A stretch of 64,000 nt of DNA from JBEBGV01 sp040081265 (GCA_040081265.1 JBEBGV010000008.1:33244-97243); one strand, 5' to 3'. Positions 16,066 through 25,225 are shown, counted from the stretch's first letter. The notes: a model not told the origin generated them from the sequence alone. Numbers and translations: made by a program.

Positions 16066-17349
16066 TCATACCCCAAGCAGAAGCGGCAGCGCCAGCGGGG
16101 GCTCGGCGTGGTAGTCGGCTCGGCCGATTTCCTCGAGCGCGGTGACGAGGTGTCGCTCCTCGCATGGCTCGACCGTAATGACAAATGGCAGCGCGTCTTT
16201 GGGATAGTCAGGCTCCTGCAGCACGGCGTCCAGGTTAATGCCCTGCTGTGCAAGTGCCGCGGCTATGGAGGCCAGGATCCCCGGCTGGTCGCGGACCACG
16301 AACCGCAGGTAGTACGGGCGGGCCGGGGGTGCCACGATGCTGGCCGACGTCCAGGAATCGCCACCGTCAGGCACACGATGCGCGAGGCCGAGCAGGTCCG
16401 ATACCACCGCGACACCGGTCGCGGGACCGCCGGCACCGGCGCCACTGAAACTGCTCTCGCCACCGTACCGGCCAAACAGGGTCACCACGTTGTTGGCACC
16501 CTGGTTGCGGCCGAAGCTCGAACCCAGGGGCACGAGCGACGGACCGACAGAGGCATGGAACCCGTCGCCGCTGGCCTCGACGAGCGCGATCTGGCGGATC
16601 GTGCAGCCGATGCCCCTGGCGTACTTGAAGTCGGCCGCTGAGATTGGCCGGATTGACCGGCGGGGAATCTCGGCAAGGCGAAGGTATCGCTTGAACGCGA
16701 TGCCCGCCAGCACCACCAGCTTCGCACCCGCATCATCGCCGTCAACGTCAGCGCTCGGATCGGCCTCGGCGTAGCCGAGGTCGCGCGCGGCGCTCAGCAC
16801 CGACGCCATCGTTTCGTCGCTCGAGCCCATCCGACTCAGGACATAGTTGGACGTGCCATTGAGGATACCTGCCACCTTCAGCAGGATGTCGCCAGCCAAA
16901 CCCTCGCGCACGCCGTGAATCAGCGGCACGCCTCCGCCAACGGCGGCCTCGAAGCGGAGCTGGACACCGTGCCTCGCAGCAAGCGCGAGCAGCTCTGGCG
17001 CCTTCGCGGCCAGGAGCATCTTGTTGGCGGTGACGACGTGCGCGCCCTGCGTGAGACCGCGGCTCACCCAGCTCGCCGCAGGTTCGACGCCGCCGACCAC
17101 CTCCACGATGACGTCGGGGCGAGCCGCGAACAGATCATCCACCTGCTCGGTCCACGTGACCCCGGATGGGACCCACGCCGTTCGTTTACGGGCGACGTCA
17201 CGGTTGAAGATATGCGTCAGCTGAAGGCGGCTCGACAACTCGGGTCGTTCCACGAGAATACGTGCGACGGATGCGCCAACGGTTCCAAACCCGAGGAGGG
17301 CGACCCGGAGCGGTTGATGCGATGCCGATGATGTCTTCGGGTGATCCAT
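16066..17349 (-). CDS. hom: Homoserine dehydrogenase with C-terminal ACT domain
   Basis: 427 aa. Reduces aspartate semialdehyde to homoserine. NAD(P)-binding loop GFGTVGASVARIL at the N-terminus, catalytic-domain landmarks GILNGTSNYVLSRM and DPSADVDGDDAGAKL, and an ACT regulatory domain from about 345 (YYLRFVVRDQPGILASIAAAL) that usually gives threonine feedback. It is first of the threonine run but is separated from thrB by 203 bases containing a terminator. Diverges from aguB with about 50 bases between starts. Confidence 0.96.
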   Translation of the reverse strand: MDHPKTSSASHQPLRVALLGFGTVGASVARILVERPELSSRLQLTHIFNRDVARKRTAWVPSGVTWTEQVDDLFAARPDVIVEVVGGVEPAASWVSRGLTQGAHVVTANKMLLAAKAPELLALAARHGVQLRFEAAVGGGVPLIHGVREGLAGDILLKVAGILNGTSNYVLSRMGSSDETMASVLSAARDLGYAEADPSADVDGDDAGAKLVVLAGIAFKRYLRLAEIPRRSIRPISAADFKYARGIGCTIRQIALVEASGDGFHASVGPSLVPLGSSFGRNQGANNVVTLFGRYGGESSFSGAGAGGPATGVAVVSDLLGLAHRVPDGGDSWTSASIVAPPARPYYLRFVVRDQPGILASIAAALAQQGINLDAVLQEPDYPKDALPFVITVEPCEERHLVTALEEIGRADYHAEPPLALPLLLGV

Positions 17350-17389
17350 GTCCGCTCCAATTGTGGCTCAGTTTGGCGGCGGTGTGCTC

Positions 17390-17395
17390 TACACT
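17390..17395 (+). promoter_or_regulatory. Probable -10 box, leaderless start of aguB
   Basis: TACACT followed by exactly 6 bases and GTG 17402; no Shine-Dalgarno site. It lies in the short divergent region with hom. Confidence 0.45.
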
Positions 17396-17401
17396 GGCAT
17401 C

Positions 17402-18310
17402 GTGACCGACGTCTTTACCATTGGCTTGATTCAGGACCACGCCAGCGGCGACCGACAGGACAACATCGCTCGGGCATCAACCCTCATTCGCGAAGCCGCG
17501 ACCAAAGGCGCGCAGATCATCTGCCTGAAAGAACTGTTCGATGCGCCGTACTTCTGCAAGGCGCAGCACGCAGATCGCTTCGACCTGGCCGAACCCATTC
17601 CCGGCCCCACCGTCGACCTCATGCAGGGCCTCGCGCGCGAGCTCGAGGTCGTCCTGATCGTCCCGCTGTTCGAACGAGAAGCGCCCGGCGTCTACCGTAA
17701 CTCGGCCGCCATCATCGATGCCGACGGAACGCTCCTCGGGGTGTACCGAAAGATGCACATCCCTGACGACCCGCTCTTTTACGAGAAGTACTACTTCACG
17801 CCCGGCGACCGGCCGGCGACGGACCGACCCGGCGAGGCAGCCGGGTTCCGCGTGTGGAAGACACGCTACGCCACCATCGGCGTCCTGATCTGCTGGGACC
17901 AGTGGTATCCGGAGGCTGCGCGCATCACCAGCCTCCTCGGCGCGCAGGTGCTCTTTTACCCGACCGCTATCGGATGGCATCCCGCTGAACGCACTGAGTG
18001 GGGCGCGTCCCAGGTTGACGCGTGGCAAACCGCCCAGCGTGCGCACGCCATCGCCAACGGCGTCTACGTGGCCGCGGCCAATCGCGTCGGACACGAAGAC
18101 GAGCCGGGTACCCAGGGGATCGAGTTCTTCGGTCATTCCTTTATCGCCGACCCGTTCGGGCGTGTACTCGCTCAGGCCGATACCCGCCAGGACGTCCTCA
18201 TCGCACGCTGCGATCCCGCCCTGATTGAGAGCGTCAGGAGGAACTGGCCGTTCCTGCGCGATCGACGCGTCGATGCGTATGGCCCGATCCTGAGCCGGTA
18301 TATCGGATGA
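17402..18310 (+). CDS. aguB: N-carbamoylputrescine amidase (nitrilase superfamily)
   Basis: 302 aa. Hydrolyses N-carbamoylputrescine to putrescine, CO2 and ammonia. The nitrilase triad is present: E44 in CLKELF, K117 in YRKMHIP, C164 in LICWDQWYPEA; the FYEKYYFTPG and FHSFIADPFGRVL-like (HSFIADPFG) segments are characteristic of carbamoylputrescine amidases. A start at 17348 would lie on the divergent hom start, so GTG 17402 was chosen. The stop overlaps the aguA start (ATGA), giving a two-gene agmatine-to-putrescine operon. Confidence 0.94.
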   Translation: MTDVFTIGLIQDHASGDRQDNIARASTLIREAATKGAQIICLKELFDAPYFCKAQHADRFDLAEPIPGPTVDLMQGLARELEVVLIVPLFEREAPGVYRNSAAIIDADGTLLGVYRKMHIPDDPLFYEKYYFTPGDRPATDRPGEAAGFRVWKTRYATIGVLICWDQWYPEAARITSLLGAQVLFYPTAIGWHPAERTEWGASQVDAWQTAQRAHAIANGVYVAAANRVGHEDEPGTQGIEFFGHSFIADPFGRVLAQADTRQDVLIARCDPALIESVRRNWPFLRDRRVDAYGPILSRYIG

Positions 18311-19374
18311 CCTCGCGCGTGCACGCCGGGCTTCGCATGCCGGCCGAATGGGCGCGCCATCGTGCGACCTGGATCAGCTGGCCGCATCACGAACCCGACT
18401 GGCCCGGCAAGCTCGGCCCCATCCCGTGGGTCTACGCGGAGATCGTGCGGCTGCTCGCTGATCACGAAGAGGTCGAGATCCTGTGCCACGATGAAGGCGT
18501 TCAAGAGGCAGCGCTCGCCTCGCTCGATGCGCACCACGTCAGGCTCTCGCGCGTGCGCAGCCACATTGTCCCCACGGACCGCGTGTGGTTGCGCGACTCC
18601 GCTCCAACCGGAGTCATCAACGACCAGGGTGGGCTCACCTGGGTCAACTGGGCCTTCAATGGGTGGGCCAAATACGACAATTACCTGCTGGACGCCAGGG
18701 TCGGCTCAGCGATTGCGGCCGTGACGGGCGTCGACCGCGTGGAACCGTCGCGCGGAGACTCGACGCGCCTCGTCCTTGAAGGAGGGGGCATCGACGTCAA
18801 CGGTGCGGGTCTCCTCCTGACCACCGAAGAATGGCTGCTGAGCGACATCCAGGTGCGCAACCCCGGGTTCTCCCGGCAGGACTACGACCGCGTGTTCGGT
18901 GAATGGCTGGGCGTCCGCCGGACGATCTGGCTGGGCGAGGGCTGTGTCGGGGACGACACTCACGGCCACGTCGACGACATCGCACGATTCGTGTCCCGTG
19001 ACACGGTGGCGCTGGCGGTCGAACGCGACCCGGGAGACGACAACCACGCGCGCTCCCTCGACAACCTGCGCCGTCTGGAGCTGGCCTCGCTGGATCCGGC
19101 CATCGGGCCGCTGCGGATCGTGGAGCTGCCCTTTCCACGCCCGGTGATGATGCAGGGCGAGCGGCTTCCAGCCAGCTATGCGAACTTCTACATCGCCAAC
19201 GGCGTCGTGCTGGTGCCGACCTTCAACGATCCGAACGATCGGGTCGCGATGGACGTCCTCGCCCGGGCAATGCCGCACCATCGGATCGTCGGCGTCCACG
19301 CAGTCGATCTGGTCTGGGGGCTGGGAACACTGCACTGCCTGACGCAGCAGGAACCGGCGGGTATCCGTACGTAG
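18307..19374 (+). CDS. aguA: Agmatine deiminase
   Basis: 355 aa. Converts agmatine to N-carbamoylputrescine, the substrate of the upstream aguB. Guanidino-modifying fold with MPAEWARHRATWISWP at the N-terminus, RDSAPTGV, the HGHVDDIARF active-site segment, and the catalytic cysteine C344 in GTLHCLTQQEP. Most relatives have GGGNIHC here, so the GLGTLHC form is a mild variation. Start overlaps aguB by four bases. A hairpin at 19375-19394 follows the stop. Confidence 0.95.
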   Translation: MTSRVHAGLRMPAEWARHRATWISWPHHEPDWPGKLGPIPWVYAEIVRLLADHEEVEILCHDEGVQEAALASLDAHHVRLSRVRSHIVPTDRVWLRDSAPTGVINDQGGLTWVNWAFNGWAKYDNYLLDARVGSAIAAVTGVDRVEPSRGDSTRLVLEGGGIDVNGAGLLLTTEEWLLSDIQVRNPGFSRQDYDRVFGEWLGVRRTIWLGEGCVGDDTHGHVDDIARFVSRDTVALAVERDPGDDNHARSLDNLRRLELASLDPAIGPLRIVELPFPRPVMMQGERLPASYANFYIANGVVLVPTFNDPNDRVAMDVLARAMPHHRIVGVHAVDLVWGLGTLHCLTQQEPAGIRT

Positions 19375-19394
19375 GGCGGGTCGCGGGACCCGCC
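19375..19394. terminator. GC-rich hairpin between convergent aguA and TonB receptor genes
   Basis: GGCGGGTC (19375-19382) and GACCCGCC (19387-19394) with a 4-base loop directly after the aguA stop. No T-tract. It resembles the hairpins at 40671 and 44024, which also sit between convergent genes. Confidence 0.55.
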
Positions 19395-19397
19395 GGA

Positions 19398-21221
19398 TTA
19401 ACGCGACCCAATCGCCAGCGTCACGGTGGCGGCACGACCCGGCATCGCCACACCCGCAATTTCCTGGTAGACCTCGTCGGTCAGATTCGTACCCTCGACG
19501 CGCAATTCGTAGGCGCCAAACGCCCGGCTGACACGGACATCGACCACCGCGTAATCAGTAACGAGGGTGTTTCGCCGACGGTGCTTGAATTCAAAACGTG
19601 GCGCGATGCGTATGTCGCCAGGCGCCTTGATCAGGGCCGCAGCGACCAGCACATGCGGTGCGTAGTCGAGCACGTACTTCGACAAGCACGTCGGCGCACC
19701 ACACAGCGTCGAGAGCGTGGTGGTGCTGACATCGGTGCGTGTGTAGCCGCCCTGCACGAACGAGCCATTGGTCCACGTCCGCCGAAGCGACAGCTCGGCG
19801 CCCTGTGCGCGCGCATGGTGCACATTGAAGGTGCGCCAGATGTCGGCCGGCGTTGGACGCAACCAGTCGATCACGTCCTCGTCCTGACGAGCGAACCCGC
19901 CCGCCTGTAACAACCAGCCACCGGCGATGAACACGTCGACACCACCATCGCCGCCCCATGAGTGCTCGGGGCCAACCTCGGCGCGCGCCTGGTTAGCGGG
20001 GTCGCGATAGAAGCGCTCAGTGAAGGTCGGCGCGCGGAATGACCGACCGCCAGAGGCTCGCACGCGCACCCGCGCCGCTGGCCACCAGCTCACGCCGACG
20101 CCGGGGCTGGCCGACGACCCGAACTCGTCGTAGCGTTCCACCCGCAGTGAGCCGTCTACCTGCACGTTGGTGGCCACGGCATAGCGCAACTCGGCAAATC
20201 CGCTGACACGCGAGGTCGTGTGGTCGCCCAGGTTGGTCGAGTGCAGCCAGTCTGATCCGACTTCCCCCCCCACCGTCGCGGCTCCGCGGGCGGCGATCGG
20301 CCGAGACGCTTTCACGGTCCCCAGCAGGGCGTGAGATCGATGACGGTTATCAGACAGCGTCGGACGCCTGACGTCGAAGACGAAGTGATCGCCGTGGGTG
20401 CGATAGGACCCCGCCCCGCTGAACGCCCACGGACCGACCGATCCGATCACCCCGCTGGCGTCAACAAGCGTCTGGTGGGTCCATTCATGCGACGGCGCGG
20501 CGCCATAGAACCCATTGGCGCCAAAGTCCTTCGACACGTGTGACACGCCAAGCGAGGCCCGCGTCCCGACGCTCGTGCGCGACGTGAATGCACCGGTGGC
20601 AAACTGCCGCTCGAACATGAACCCGCTCGATCGATCCGCTGATCCGGACACCAGTGTCCGCAGCTCCGGCCGTCCGAAGGAGGCCTGCGCCCGTGTCGCC
20701 ACCAGATCGAAGCTACCAGCTTCAACTGACACCGAGGCCGGCGCGTCACGACGGGTGATGATGTTGATCGTTCCGCCGAAGGCGTCGGCGCCAAACAGCG
20801 ACGCGCCACCTCCCTGGAGAATCTCGATCCGTTCGATGGCGTCCACGGGCACGGGGATATCGCCGTTGTGGTGTCCGCTCTGTGTGTCATTCAATCGAAT
20901 GCCATCAACCAGCACGAGTGTCTGCCCGAAACCGCCCCCGCGAATCGAGAAGTCGGTCTGCATACCCCGCTCGCCCCGGCTCCGGACGTCGATCGAGGAG
21001 ACCAGGCGCAGCAGGTCAGCAACGCTGCGCGACGGCAGCGCAGCTATCTGTTCTCTGGTCACGATAGTCAGCGCGCGGGTGGCGGACCCGAGCTCAACCG
21101 GGGTCGTCGACGCGGTGACAACGACCGTCTGGCGAAACGAATCCTGCGCAGAAGCGACCGCACGCGACGACAGCGCGACGGCACACACGAGACAGATCCT
21201 GACTGGGATGGTGTTGAACAT
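19398..21221 (-). CDS. TonB-dependent outer-membrane receptor (BtuB-like)
   Basis: 607 aa from ATG 21221. A signal peptide (to about AVASAQD) is followed by a TonB-box-like FRQTVVVTAS, a plug domain (ATRALTIVTREQIAALP to GGTINIITRR) with LVLVDGIRLND and IEILQGGGASLFGADAFGG, and a long beta-barrel ending in TDEVYQEIAGVAMPGRAATV. The layout is that of BtuB-type cobalamin or metal-chelate receptors, but no riboswitch or ligand-processing gene adjoins, so the ligand is open. Lies 33 bases after the small secreted protein gene, likely in one operon with it. Confidence 0.9.
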   Translation of the reverse strand: MFNTIPVRICLVCAVALSSRAVASAQDSFRQTVVVTASTTPVELGSATRALTIVTREQIAALPSRSVADLLRLVSSIDVRSRGERGMQTDFSIRGGGFGQTLVLVDGIRLNDTQSGHHNGDIPVPVDAIERIEILQGGGASLFGADAFGGTINIITRRDAPASVSVEAGSFDLVATRAQASFGRPELRTLVSGSADRSSGFMFERQFATGAFTSRTSVGTRASLGVSHVSKDFGANGFYGAAPSHEWTHQTLVDASGVIGSVGPWAFSGAGSYRTHGDHFVFDVRRPTLSDNRHRSHALLGTVKASRPIAARGAATVGGEVGSDWLHSTNLGDHTTSRVSGFAELRYAVATNVQVDGSLRVERYDEFGSSASPGVGVSWWPAARVRVRASGGRSFRAPTFTERFYRDPANQARAEVGPEHSWGGDGGVDVFIAGGWLLQAGGFARQDEDVIDWLRPTPADIWRTFNVHHARAQGAELSLRRTWTNGSFVQGGYTRTDVSTTTLSTLCGAPTCLSKYVLDYAPHVLVAAALIKAPGDIRIAPRFEFKHRRRNTLVTDYAVVDVRVSRAFGAYELRVEGTNLTDEVYQEIAGVAMPGRAATVTLAIGSR

Positions 21222-21254
21222 CGTGAACGCCGCGAAGGGTACCACACCGCCCCG

Positions 21255-21761
21255 TCAGTGCACGGCCTTCCAGTCGGCGACAAAGCGTGCCGCGAGTGCG
21301 CGGACCTCTTCGACGATGTCGGCGCGCAGCATACGCAGAGGCATCACAGACACGCTGTGCTGGTCCCAGCTCATGGCGTTGACGACGCGCGACTCCGTCG
21401 TCAGCGAGACCAGGGTCTGTCGGAGGTGCAGTTGGATGGCCACCGCCACGTCGCCGTTGCCGCCCGCCACCGCACTGACGTGGACGTAGACGTATGGCTT
21501 CGAGGAGCTCGGATTCTCGCGCTGTGACTGGTAAATGGTAACGCCAGCAGCGGTGAGCTGCTGGGTGACCTCGCGTGTCAGGCCGGTCGTGCTCAGCCCG
21601 ACAGCCTCGAGTTCGGGTTGAAGGGGCTCGACCAGTACTTCCACGCCCGGCAGGCCGCGCAGCGTGTCGCGACCCGTTGTCACAAACATCTGTGCCCAGG
21701 CGAGCGAGGGCGCCCCGCCGAGAATGAACAGCAGGCAGAGCGACAGCCGGACGCAGGGCAC
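21255..21761 (-). CDS. Secreted hypothetical protein
   Basis: 168 aa, not recognised. A signal peptide (LSLCLLFILGGAPSLAWAQ) is followed by a mixed alpha/beta domain with VEVLVEPLQPELEAVGLSTTG and alternating hydrophobic strands (YVYVHVSAVAGG, AVAIQLHLRQTLVSL). Probably periplasmic. It lies 4 bases after the bactofilin gene and 33 before the TonB receptor, so it may act at the envelope with one of them. Pattern of an N-terminal helix-strand repeat in the exported domain suggests a small binding domain; no catalytic motif seen. Confidence 0.7.
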   Translation of the reverse strand: MPCVRLSLCLLFILGGAPSLAWAQMFVTTGRDTLRGLPGVEVLVEPLQPELEAVGLSTTGLTREVTQQLTAAGVTIYQSQRENPSSSKPYVYVHVSAVAGGNGDVAVAIQLHLRQTLVSLTTESRVVNAMSWDQHSVSVMPLRMLRADIVEEVRALAARFVADWKAVH

Positions 21762-21765
21762 CGAC

Positions 21766-22143
21766 CTACCCGACCTGGGCGGCCGGCTTGCCGTCGGCGA
21801 TCTTCAGGCCCGCGGGATTCTTGCCCCTGGCCTGGCGGTCCATGTCGATGAGGCCGTTGAAGAGCGCCCCCTCGTGCAACACCACCGCCGGCGTGGTCAG
21901 CGTGCCCGAGACCTTGGCGTTGGGCGTCAGCTCCACCCGCGACGCCGCGGTGACGCTGCCGTCCAGCGCGCCGTCGATGGTGACGGATGACCCGCGCACC
22001 TCGGCATCCACGCGGCCTTGCTGCGCCACGCGCAGTGCACCGCTTTCCATGTTGATGTGGCCTTTCACGGTTCCGTGCACCGTGATGTCTTCATGGCTTG
22101 TGACTTCACCGGTAATCAGCAGCGAGGGTCCAATGGTCGTCAT
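21766..22143 (-). CDS. Bactofilin
   Basis: 125 aa from ATG 22143. Bactofilins are cytoskeletal proteins that polymerise through a right-handed beta-helix. The repeat with glycine and beta-strand spacing is visible: LLITGEVTSHEDITVHGTVKG, GRVDAEVRGSSVTIDGALDG, SVTAASRVELTPNAKVSG, ALFNGLIDM. The longer frame adds a low-complexity stretch that is not part of the family, so the ATG was used. A second bactofilin is at 37101. Nearby genes encode an M28 peptidase, a secreted protein and the TonB receptor. Confidence 0.92.
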   Translation of the reverse strand: MTTIGPSLLITGEVTSHEDITVHGTVKGHINMESGALRVAQQGRVDAEVRGSSVTIDGALDGSVTAASRVELTPNAKVSGTLTTPAVVLHEGALFNGLIDMDRQARGKNPAGLKIADGKPAAQVG

Positions 22144-22231
22144 CGTTGTTGTGATTCCAGATGGAGGAATGGAGAACTCTGCACTAGGTGTCGGCGTTGG
22201 TCCGGGTTTTCTGTAGGGCGTCCTGGCCGAT

Positions 22232-23908
22232 CTACCGGCCCGTGCCGGCCCGCGTGATCGCGCGCGGTCCCCGGTTGTCCCTGACCGGCACGTGATCGAG
22301 GTTGGCGACCCGCCAGCCAGTGTCGTAGACCAGCTGGGCAATGCGTGCCATCTTTGCGAAGTCGATCTTGCCTATCTCATCGGTGACGGCGTGGTAGTCG
22401 GCGTGGAGACCCGTCGTGAAGAAGATGATCGGCACCCCCTTGGCTGCATAACTGTAGTGGTCGCTTCGCGTGTAGAGCGACTCGAGATCGGCCGGATCGT
22501 TGAGGGTGTAATCGAGCGTCAGCGGATTCATGAGCGCGCGGTTGGCCTGCTCATTGATCTGGTGCAGTTCGGTGCTGATGCGGTCCGACCCGACCAGATA
22601 CAACGTGTTGGCCTCGGCGGGGCTGTCGCATTTGTTCCGTCCGACCATGTCGATATTGAGCTGGGCGGCCACCGTCTCCATGGGCACGACGGGAAAATCG
22701 GCCATGTACTGCGACCCGTAGAGTCCGGCTTCCTCGCCGGTGTGCCACACGAACAACACGCTGCGCCTGGGTTTCGGGCCCTGCGCATATGCCTTGGCCA
22801 GCGCCAGCAACGTGACAGTCCCCGACCCATCGTCGTCGGCGCCGTTGAAGATGATGTCGTTGGGTGGCGGCGGAGGCCGCTGCAGTCCAGGGCACATGTT
22901 GCTGATGTCGGGAACGAAGCCACCAGTGGTCTCGGCGTAGCCCACGTGGTCGTAGTGGGCCCCATACAGAAGATACGTGTCGCGAAGCTGCGGATCCGTT
23001 CCCCTGACGCGGGCAACGATGTTGCGGCTCAGGCGGGTTTGCGCGACCTCGTAGTCAGCCTCGATGTCGATGCGAAGGCGAACGCCGTCGAGATTCACGC
23101 GAGGTAACGCTTCGCGTCGTTCGGCCCTCCCCTTCAGATCGGCGTAGTCGTAGCCGGAACCCGAGAACAGGAACTCAAAGAATGCGTCCTCCGCGGTCAG
23201 TCGCGGTGCACGAACAGTGTCCAGTCTCTGAACTGTCTGGAAATCGGGACGCGCGCCACGCCCCCCGCCAGCCGGCGGCTGACTGTTCTGCGCCTGCTGC
23301 AGGGCGGGACCAATCGCTGCGGCAGCGTGTCGGGTGTCAACGGCTTCGCCCGCCCTGCTGAAGACAACCTGGTTCTGCGCCTCACTGAAGGCCTGCGGGC
23401 TGCGACCAATGAAGACCGCTACCTTGCCGTTGACGTCACGCCCGGCGTAATCGTGCTGGTTCAGCGGGGCGAACTCGAGGCCATAGCCGACAAATTCCGC
23501 TTCGCCGCTCCACGTGCGCTTCGCGCCCTGATTGCGCTGAAAACGCACGCCTTCGCCGTCACGAAAGGTCCGCGTCTGTCCTCTCACAGTGACCGTTACC
23601 GTCGAGGTGCCGCGATTGCGCACTCCCAGAACCTTCACCGTCTGGAAGAACGTGCCGTCCTCGCCCGCCGGTTCAACACCAAGCGCCTTGAGCTCGTCCG
23701 CGATATAGGCGGCGGCAACCCCTGCGCCTTCGGTGAAGATCTGCCGGCCCTGGGCCGTGTCAGACGCGATGAACGACAGCCAGTTTCGAAGGTCGGCGGT
23801 CGAGATGGCGGCAGGCGGCCCCGGACTCTGCGCCGACACCGGCAGAACCAGCGCCAGACAGGCGGCGACGAGTGCCGCAAAGAGGACGTGCCCGACCCTG
23901 GAACCCAT
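22232..23908 (-). CDS. Secreted M28-family zinc aminopeptidase
   Basis: 558 aa from ATG 23908. Signal peptide (HVLFAALVAACLALVLP to VSAQS) and an M28 peptidase domain with metal ligands in YGAHYDHVG, NGADDDGSG, HTGEEAGLYGS and NIDMVGRN, plus a late SDHYSYAAKGVP. A PA-type insert region lies between residues 110 and 190. M28 enzymes remove N-terminal residues from peptides or hydrolyse dipeptides. TAAACT 7 bases before the ATG suggests a leaderless start; a longer frame to 23971 was rejected because the signal peptide begins at 23908. Confidence 0.92.
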   Translation of the reverse strand: MGSRVGHVLFAALVAACLALVLPVSAQSPGPPAAISTADLRNWLSFIASDTAQGRQIFTEGAGVAAAYIADELKALGVEPAGEDGTFFQTVKVLGVRNRGTSTVTVTVRGQTRTFRDGEGVRFQRNQGAKRTWSGEAEFVGYGLEFAPLNQHDYAGRDVNGKVAVFIGRSPQAFSEAQNQVVFSRAGEAVDTRHAAAAIGPALQQAQNSQPPAGGGRGARPDFQTVQRLDTVRAPRLTAEDAFFEFLFSGSGYDYADLKGRAERREALPRVNLDGVRLRIDIEADYEVAQTRLSRNIVARVRGTDPQLRDTYLLYGAHYDHVGYAETTGGFVPDISNMCPGLQRPPPPPNDIIFNGADDDGSGTVTLLALAKAYAQGPKPRRSVLFVWHTGEEAGLYGSQYMADFPVVPMETVAAQLNIDMVGRNKCDSPAEANTLYLVGSDRISTELHQINEQANRALMNPLTLDYTLNDPADLESLYTRSDHYSYAAKGVPIIFFTTGLHADYHAVTDEIGKIDFAKMARIAQLVYDTGWRVANLDHVPVRDNRGPRAITRAGTGR

Positions 23909-23915
23909 GCGGCCG

Positions 23916-23921
23916 AGTTTA
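23916..23921 (-). promoter_or_regulatory. Probable -10 box, leaderless start of the M28 peptidase
   Basis: TAAACT on the minus strand, 7 bases upstream of ATG 23908; no ribosome site in between. It lies in the 10-base gap to the preceding small gene. Confidence 0.35.
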
Positions 23922-24122
23922 GCGAACTTTTGCCCTCGGCGCTCGCCCCCTGCTCTTTGGTGCCGCCACACACTCCTTGCGAGCCTCCTTCGCCTCAGGC
24001 GAGTCGCCGGGCATGGCCGCGATGTCGCAGGCGGGTTCGTCCTGCTGGAACTCGGGCAGGTTCTCCCTGCGATACGGAGCGTCGGGCTTCAAACCAATCT
24101 CGAGCTTGTCTTTGAGTGACAT
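23919..24122 (-). CDS. Small hypothetical protein
   Basis: 67 aa, not recognised. Begins MSLKDKLEIGLKPDAPYR, is rich in charged residues and proline with two cysteines (EPACDIAAMPG, RKECVAAP), and ends Arg/Lys rich (PKSRGRAPRAKVR). ATG 24122 has GGGAGAG 6 bases upstream, which supports a real small gene; a much longer reading frame to 24518 overlaps the membrane protein at 24336 and was not used. No signal peptide or membrane segment. It precedes the M28 peptidase in the same direction. Confidence 0.6.
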   Translation of the reverse strand: MSLKDKLEIGLKPDAPYRRENLPEFQQDEPACDIAAMPGDSPEAKEARKECVAAPKSRGRAPRAKVR

Positions 24123-24335
24123 GGCATCTCTCCCACCCGTGACGTCAGCAAAGGTCTTACCGAACTGAACTGAACCGTGGCGTTCGGCAAACCTTGCACG
24201 GCGGAGCTTGCTGATCGGTCGATCTGACGTATCGGCGGGCCAAGCCACTGCGTAAATGGCACGAATTCCTGCTGAAGCGGGCCGCGTTGCCCTTGAGCAC
24301 GCCGTTTGCACTCTGAGCCAGCAAGGAGAATCGAC

Positions 24336-24485
24336 ATGCTCGAAACACTCATCGCTGTTCTCGTCATTCTGTGGCTCCTGGGAATGGTCAGCTCTTACAC
24401 GGTCGGTGGGCTCATCCACCTGCTGCTTGTCCTGGCGATCATTGTCGTGCTGGTGCGCGTCATCCAGGGCAGGCGCGTGGTCTGA
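24336..24485 (+). CDS. Small membrane protein, lmo0937 family
   Basis: 49 aa. Almost entirely two hydrophobic segments: LIAVLVILWLLGMVSSYTV and LIHLLLVLAIIVVLVRVI, with a short basic tail QGRRVV. This pattern, with the central SSYTVGGLIH, matches the lmo0937 family of very short inner-membrane proteins of unknown role, often found with envelope stress genes. AGGAGA lies 6 bases before ATG 24336. It precedes the glycine-zipper secreted protein at 24537. Confidence 0.85.
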   Translation: MLETLIAVLVILWLLGMVSSYTVGGLIHLLLVLAIIVVLVRVIQGRRVV

Positions 24486-24536
24486 TCTGGCTCTGACGCG
24501 TGATCTCTGTCCATACATGTTTCCGGAGGATCTCCC

Positions 24537-25139
24537 ATGACGAAATCGCTCATGCTTCCAGTCGCGCTGCTCAGTTTGTGGACCGCGACGAGCGTCGACA
24601 CCGCCGCGCGCAGTCTGGCCGCGGCGCAGCGAACGCGCGCGGCGTCGCTCCCTGTCGGTGCCGAGATGGACGTGCGCATGAACAACCGCCTCAGCTCCGA
24701 GACCTCAGTCGTGGAGCAGCGCTTCGAAGCCAGTACTGTCGAAGACTACGTCCAGGACGGGCGTGTCGTCGTGCCTGCCGGGTCGATTGTCAGGGGTGTG
24801 GTCAGCAGTGTTGACCCCGCCGGACGAGGGCTGGACCGCAAGGGCAAAATGACCCTTTCATTCGATCGCATCAGCGTCAACGGCCGTGATTCCCGCATCC
24901 GGGCCAGTGCCACCGAGGTGTTCGAAAGCGGTGGGATCAAAGAAGAAGCGGGCACGGCCGGCATCGGTGCTGGAATCGGCGGCGTGATCGGTGGCCTCCT
25001 CGGCGGATTGAAAGGCGCCGTCATTGGCGCGGCGGTTGGCGCTGGTGGAGCCATCGTCGCCACCGACGGCAAGGACGTGGTCATCCCTGTTGGCGCGATC
25101 ATCCGCCTCCGCATGGATTCCCGCGCGCGGGTCGGCTAG
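24537..25139 (+). CDS. Exported protein with glycine-zipper segment
   Basis: 200 aa. A likely signal peptide (SLMLPVALLSLWTATSVDTAA) is followed by a beta-rich part (VGAEMDVRMNNRLSSE, VVVPAGSIVRGVVSSV) that resembles the OB-like region of VirB10/TrbI-type or lipoprotein SlyB-type proteins, and a Gly/Ala-rich zipper GIGAGIGGVIGGLLGGLKG, then DVVIPVGAIIRLRMDS. Such zippers insert in or span the outer membrane. GGAGG lies 7 bases before ATG 24537. A terminator follows at 25153. Function unknown; an envelope role is inference. Confidence 0.72.
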   Translation: MTKSLMLPVALLSLWTATSVDTAARSLAAAQRTRAASLPVGAEMDVRMNNRLSSETSVVEQRFEASTVEDYVQDGRVVVPAGSIVRGVVSSVDPAGRGLDRKGKMTLSFDRISVNGRDSRIRASATEVFESGGIKEEAGTAGIGAGIGGVIGGLLGGLKGAVIGAAVGAGGAIVATDGKDVVIPVGAIIRLRMDSRARVG

Positions 25140-25152
25140 GCCTGCACAAAAG

Positions 25153-25184
25153 AGGGTCGCCCGAGTAGCGGCGACCCTTGTTCT
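25153..25184 (+). terminator. Intrinsic terminator after the glycine-zipper gene
   Basis: AGGGTCGCC (25153-25161) and GGCGACCCT (25170-25178) form a 9-bp stem with an 8-base loop, followed by TTGTTCT. It begins 14 bases after the stop codon. Confidence 0.8.
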
Positions 25185-25225
25185 CGCGCTCCCTGACCAC
25201 ACTCCCGTCGACGCCCCCGTCGAGA

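Noticed and set aside
21222..21254. Cobalamin riboswitch before the BtuB-like receptor
   Set aside because: Only 33 bases separate it from the upstream gene, too short for the element.
24256..24275. Sigma54 promoter-like TGGCACG then CTGCT near 24260
   Set aside because: The GG to GC distance is one base too long (N5 in place of N4), and sigma54 needs strict spacing.
23919..24518. 199-aa minus frame over the small gene and lmo0937 gene
   Set aside because: Only the last 67 residues have a start with a ribosome site; the rest is antisense to the clear small membrane protein at 24336.
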